Source of the DNA: Nocardioidaceae bacterium
GTDB lineage: Bacteria; Actinomycetota; Actinomycetes; Propionibacteriales; Nocardioidaceae
Direction: 5' to 3'
Length of the DNA: 7,975 nucleotides
Assembly (NCBI GenBank): GCA_025966335.1
Contig: JAICRS010000134.1
Coordinates: forward strand, 1 to 7,975
Every line of letters starts with the position of its first letter. The stretch's first letter is position 1. Below the pieces are notes generated by a model that worked only from the letters and a program-made list of their open reading frames with translations, made no database searches and was not told the DNA's origin. Below, one piece after another: positions 5,225-7,975 of the stretch. The position numbers were made by a program, and so were the translations under genes.

Positions 5225-5857
5225 TCACAGCGCGTCGACCCAGTTCTTCAGCAACGCGGCACCCGCGTCACCGGACTTCTCCGGATGGAACTGCGTCGCA
5301 CACAGCGGACCGTTCTCGACCGCGGCGACGAACCGGTCCCCGCCGTGCGTCGACCAGGTGACCAGCGGCTCCCGGGTCCGGCCGTGCGTGCGCAGCGTCC
5401 AGTCCCGCACGCCGTAGGAGTGCACGAAGTAGAACCGCTCGTCCTCGACACCGGCGAACAGCGTGGTGCCGGCCGGTACGTCGACGGTGTTCCACCCCAT
5501 GTGTGGTACGACGGGCGCGTCCAACCGCTCCACGACCCCGGGCCACTCGTCGAGACCAGGGGTGTCCACGCCGTGCTCCACGCCGTGCTCGAACAGGATC
5601 TGCATGCCGACGCAGATGCCGAGCACCGGCCGGCCGCCGGCCAGGCGTCGCCCGATCACCTCGTGTCCCTTGACCGCGCGCACCCCCTGCACGCAGGAGG
5701 CGAACGCACCGACGCCGGGCACGACCAGCCCGTCGGCATCCATGGCCTGGGTCCGGTCCGCGGTCAGGGTCACCGTGGCGCCCGCCCGCTCGAGGGCGCG
5801 GACCGCCGAGCGGGTGTTGCCGGAGCCGTAGTCGAGGACGACGACCGATGAGGTCAC
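5225..5857 (-). CDS. hisH: Imidazole glycerol phosphate synthase, glutaminase subunit HisH
   Basis: Class I glutamine amidotransferase of 210 aa that hydrolyses glutamine and passes ammonia to HisF. The catalytic triad is visible: C82 in the nucleophile elbow GICVGMQ, H191 and E193 in FHPEKSGD. The oxyanion-strand motif PGVGAF is at 47-52, and the N-terminal VVVLDYGSGN (5-14) is typical. PHMGWN (118-123) and YFVHSY (143-148) are standard HisH signatures. Length is normal. The start is a GTG at 5857 that overlaps the hisB stop (GTGA); AAGGGGA four to five bases upstream serves as ribosome-binding site. Its partner hisF is not adjacent; the unknown membrane-protein gene and priA lie between them. 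Confidence 0.98.
   Translation of the reverse strand: MTSSVVVLDYGSGNTRSAVRALERAGATVTLTADRTQAMDADGLVVPGVGAFASCVQGVRAVKGHEVIGRRLAGGRPVLGICVGMQILFEHGVEHGVDTPGLDEWPGVVERLDAPVVPHMGWNTVDVPAGTTLFAGVEDERFYFVHSYGVRDWTLRTHGRTREPLVTWSTHGGDRFVAAVENGPLCATQFHPEKSGDAGAALLKNWVDAL
5565..5590. repeat. 12-base tandem repeat inside hisH
   Basis: CACGCCGTGCTC occurs twice in direct succession (5567-5578, 5579-5590), with two further matching bases on the left. On the coding strand it encodes EHGV twice (HisH residues 90-97). The second EHGV corresponds to a conserved stretch in actinobacterial HisH and the overall length is normal, so this probably reflects sequence drift into a repeat and not a recent insertion. 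Confidence 0.7.
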
Positions 5858-6462
5858 AGGGTCCCCTTGGTGCTGGGCACCCCGGTCTCGCGCGGGTCGT
5901 GGGCGACCGCGTCACGCAGCGCCCGGGCGACGGCCTTGAACTGTGCCTCGACCAGGTGGTGCGGGTCGCGACCGGACAGCACCCGCACGTGCAGCGCGAT
6001 CTGGGCGTGGAAGGCGAGCGTCTCGAACACGTGCCGGGTCAGTGAGCCGAGGTAGGCGTCCCCGATCGTGACGAACGCCTGCGCGTCGGGCTCGCCGGTG
6101 TGCACGCAGTAGGGCCGCCCGGACACGTCGACCGCGCACTGCACCAGCGCCTCGTCCAGCGGCACCAGCGAGTCACCGAACCGGCGGATCCCCTTCTTGT
6201 CACCGAGCGCCTCGCGCAGCGCGTCGCCGAGCACGATCGCGGTGTCCTCGACGGTGTGGTGCGCGTCGATGTGGGTGTCGCCGTCGGTCGACACGGTCAG
6301 GTCGATCAGCGAGTGCCGGGCCAGCGAGGACAGCATGTGGTCGTAGAACCCGACGCCGGTGGACACGTCGGCGCGGCCGGTGCCGTCGATGTCGAGCTCG
6401 ACGAGGACCTTGGACTCCTTGGTCTCCCGCTCGATCCGGGCGGTGCGTGTCGTGCGGCTCAT
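5854..6462 (-). CDS. hisB: Imidazoleglycerol-phosphate dehydratase HisB (monofunctional)
   Basis: Dehydrates imidazole glycerol phosphate to imidazole acetol phosphate; manganese-dependent and usually a 24-mer. The 202-residue chain shows the duplicated metal-binding motifs DAHHTVED (66-73) and DPHHLVEAQ (166-174), the GFYDHML stretch with H42 (38-44), RHSLIDL (49-55) and the C-terminal GVPSTKGTL. There is no N-terminal phosphatase domain as in Escherichia coli HisB, so histidinol phosphatase must be a separate gene. The ATG at 6462 overlaps the hisC stop (ATGA) and has GGAGG about ten bases upstream; an in-frame extension to 6591 merely reads through the end of hisC in another frame. Its stop codon overlaps the GTG of hisH. 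Confidence 0.98.
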   Translation of the reverse strand: MSRTTRTARIERETKESKVLVELDIDGTGRADVSTGVGFYDHMLSSLARHSLIDLTVSTDGDTHIDAHHTVEDTAIVLGDALREALGDKKGIRRFGDSLVPLDEALVQCAVDVSGRPYCVHTGEPDAQAFVTIGDAYLGSLTRHVFETLAFHAQIALHVRVLSGRDPHHLVEAQFKAVARALRDAVAHDPRETGVPSTKGTL

Positions 6463-7526
6463 CGTTCCAGTACCTCCACCAGGGCGGCCCTGAACGCCGC
6501 CATCTCCTCCGCGGTGCCGATCGACACCCGCAACCAGCCGTCCGGTCCGGTCTCCCGGATCAGCACACCGCGGTCGAGGAGAGCCTGCCACACGGCGTGC
6601 CGGTCCTCGAACGTCCCGAACAGAGCGAAGTTCGCGTCGCTGTCGGCCACCTGCAGGTCGAGGGACCGCAGCCAGGCCACCGTCGCGTCGCGTTCGGCGC
6701 GCAGGTCGTCGACCCGGGCCAGCAGCTCGTCGGCGTGCCGCAGCGCCGCGGTCGCCACGGCCTGGGTCACCGCGGAGAGGTGGTAGGGCAGCCGGACCAC
6801 CCGGATCGCGTCACAGATCTCCTCCGACGCCGCGAGGTAGCCCAGCCGTGCCCCGGCGAGCGCGAAGGCCTTGCTCATCGTGCGCGAGACGACCAGGTTC
6901 GGTGTCTTCGCGAGCAGCTCCAGCGCGGACGGCGTACCCTCCCGGCGGAACTCGCCGTAGGCCTCGTCGATGACCACCACGCCGGGTGCCGCCTCGCAGA
7001 CCGCGGCGACGGTGTCCAGCGGCAACGCGGTGCCGGTCGGGTTGTTCGGCGAGGGCAGGAGTACGACGGATGGCTGGTGCTCCTTGAGGACCGCCAGCGC
7101 ATGGGACACGTCGAGGGCGAAGTCGGACTCGCGGTGCCCGACGACCCAGCCGGTCATCGCGTCCCGGGCGTACTCGGGATACATCGAGTAGGTCGGCGCG
7201 AACGACACCGCGACCCGTCCGGGACCACCGAAGGCCTGCAGGATCTGCAGCATCACCTCGTTGGAGCCGTTGGCCGCCCACACCTGGGAGGGCGTGACGC
7301 CGTGGCCGAGGTAGCCGGCGAGCGCGGTGCGCAGCACGGTGAACTCCCGGTCGGGATACCGGTTCAGGGTGCCCGCGACCTCGGCGACCGCCGCGGTCAC
7401 GTCGGCGATCACCGCGTCGCTGGGCGGGTAGGGGTTCTCGTTGACGTTGAGGGCGACCGGGACGTCGAGCTGGGGCGCGCCGTAGGGAGCGATGCCCCGC
7501 AGCTCCTCCCGCAGGGGAAGCGCCAT
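6459..7526 (-). CDS. hisC: Histidinol-phosphate aminotransferase HisC
   Basis: PLP-dependent fold-type I aminotransferase (355 aa) that converts imidazole acetol phosphate and glutamate to histidinol phosphate. The PLP-binding lysine is K219 in SRTMSKAF. D187 in VVVIDEAYGEF pairs with the pyridine nitrogen, SPNNPTG (159-165) carries the cofactor-contacting Asn, R227 in GARLGY contacts the cofactor phosphate, and R333 in WLRVSIG would bind the substrate carboxylate. NVNENPYPPS (27-36) is the usual N-terminal substrate-loop motif. The ATG at 7526 shares its A with the hisD stop (TGATG) and has GAGGG about six bases upstream. The frame stays open beyond 7526, but that part overlaps hisD out of frame and is not homologous. 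Confidence 0.97.
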   Translation of the reverse strand: MALPLREELRGIAPYGAPQLDVPVALNVNENPYPPSDAVIADVTAAVAEVAGTLNRYPDREFTVLRTALAGYLGHGVTPSQVWAANGSNEVMLQILQAFGGPGRVAVSFAPTYSMYPEYARDAMTGWVVGHRESDFALDVSHALAVLKEHQPSVVLLPSPNNPTGTALPLDTVAAVCEAAPGVVVIDEAYGEFRREGTPSALELLAKTPNLVVSRTMSKAFALAGARLGYLAASEEICDAIRVVRLPYHLSAVTQAVATAALRHADELLARVDDLRAERDATVAWLRSLDLQVADSDANFALFGTFEDRHAVWQALLDRGVLIRETGPDGWLRVSIGTAEEMAAFRAALVEVLER

Positions 7527-7975
7527 CAGCGGCCCTCGAGCCGGACCCGGACCGCGGCGCCGTGGCCGGGCAGGTCCTCGGCGTCGGCCAGCGTCATCAC
7601 GTGGCCGGCGACCTCGCGCAGCGCGTCCGCGGAGTACTCCACGACGTGGACCGCCTTGCGGAACGCGCGCACCGACAGGCCCGAGGAGTGGCAGGCACAG
7701 CCGGCGGTCGGCAGCACGTGGTTGGAGCCGGCGCAGTAGTCGCCGAGGGACACCGGCGCGAACGGCCCGACGAACACCGCGCCGGCGTTCACGATCCGGG
7801 CCGCCCACTGCGTGGCGTCGACGGTGTGGATCTCCAGGTGCTCGGCGGCGTAGGCGTTGACCACGTCGAGGCCCTGCTCGAGGTCGTCGACGAGCACGAT
7901 CCCGGACTGCTGCCCGGACAGGGCCGCGCGGATCCGGTCGACGTGCTTGGTGACCGAGACCTGCTTGTCGAGCTC
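7526..7975 (-). CDS. hisD: Histidinol dehydrogenase HisD, C-terminal third (cut by window edge)
   Basis: The NAD-dependent zinc enzyme oxidises histidinol twice to histidine, the last step of the pathway. Only the final 149 codons are present, out of roughly 430 in the family. Visible in fragment numbering are the catalytic pair E45-H46 in NAYAAEHL, the zinc-ligand region GDYCAGSNHVLPT with D79 and H86, the HSSGLSV stretch (96-102), and the final zinc-ligand histidine H138 in LPGHGAAV. These correspond to E326/H327, D360, H367 and H419 of the E. coli enzyme. The stop TGA shares its last base with the hisC ATG, so the two are translationally coupled. It appears to be the first histidine gene of the run, but its start and promoter lie outside the window. 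Confidence 0.97.
   Translation of the reverse strand, partial: ELDKQVSVTKHVDRIRAALSGQQSGIVLVDDLEQGLDVVNAYAAEHLEIHTVDATQWAARIVNAGAVFVGPFAPVSLGDYCAGSNHVLPTAGCACHSSGLSVRAFRKAVHVVEYSADALREVAGHVMTLADAEDLPGHGAAVRVRLEGR

Noticed and set aside
4435..5851. Long plus-strand open frames opposite priA, the small gene and hisH.
   Set aside because: They lie opposite well-identified proteins, have shadow-type composition and no ribosome-binding site or family motif. Missing stops are expected at this GC content.
6447..7739. A 430-codon plus-strand frame opposite hisC.
   Set aside because: It mirrors hisC and has no recognisable domain; hisC shows all its catalytic motifs in the other direction.
1..7975. 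Search for tRNA or rRNA genes, CRISPR arrays, insertion sequences, riboswitches, toxin-antitoxin or defence genes.
   Set aside because: Nothing resembling these was seen. Genes fill almost the entire window and all but one belong to known families, so no new multi-gene system is claimed.

Overview
The window is a very GC-rich segment with the layout of an actinobacterial chromosome. Three things point that way: third codon positions are almost always G or C, phosphoribosyl isomerase is of the PriA (HisA/TrpF dual-substrate) type rather than plain HisA, and the histidine genes run in the actinobacterial order hisD-hisC-hisB-hisH-x-priA-hisF. General resemblance to Nocardioides and relatives (Propionibacteriales) is my inference from remembered proteins and was not checked by search.

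Right-hand part (7975 down to 3302, minus strand): seven genes of a histidine operon. Reading 5'->3' on the minus strand they are the last 149 codons of hisD, hisC, hisB, hisH, a 110-residue two-helix membrane protein of unknown function, priA and hisF. hisD/hisC share one base, and hisC/hisB, hisB/hisH and priA/hisF overlap by four bases (ATGA or GTGA). Only the unknown gene breaks this chain, with gaps of 19 and 72 bases on its two sides. The 72-base gap carries a TANNNT hexamer placed exactly as expected for a leaderless priA transcript. A perfect 16-base palindrome ends one base before the hisF start codon. The encoded enzymes cover PRFAR formation (PriA), the glutaminase/cyclase IGP synthase (HisH + HisF), dehydration (HisB), transamination (HisC) and the final oxidation of histidinol (HisD). 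hisG, hisE, hisI and the phosphatase gene are not here.

Middle (2639-3271, plus strand): one gene converging on hisF, encoding a DinB/mycothiol-dependent maleylpyruvate isomerase-like protein (TIGR03085-type) with an apparent His / Glu-x3-His metal site. It seems to be transcribed without a leader.

Left-hand part (2599 down to 1, minus strand): two overlapping genes for half-size ABC exporters. The first is complete (612 aa) and has a degenerate ATPase site: Asp replaces the catalytic Glu and Tyr replaces the switch His. The second is cut by the window edge inside its membrane domain. The pair looks like a heterodimeric exporter of unknown substrate, divergently transcribed from the TIGR03085-type gene, with -10 elements on opposite strands sharing two base pairs.

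I found no RNA gene, mobile element, CRISPR array or integration site, and no stretch over 100 bases without a gene. The window is mostly ordinary core metabolism. I do not see a previously undescribed multi-gene system. The points most worth a look are the degenerate ABC subunit, the hairpin in front of hisF, the membrane protein inside the his operon, and the promoter arrangements.
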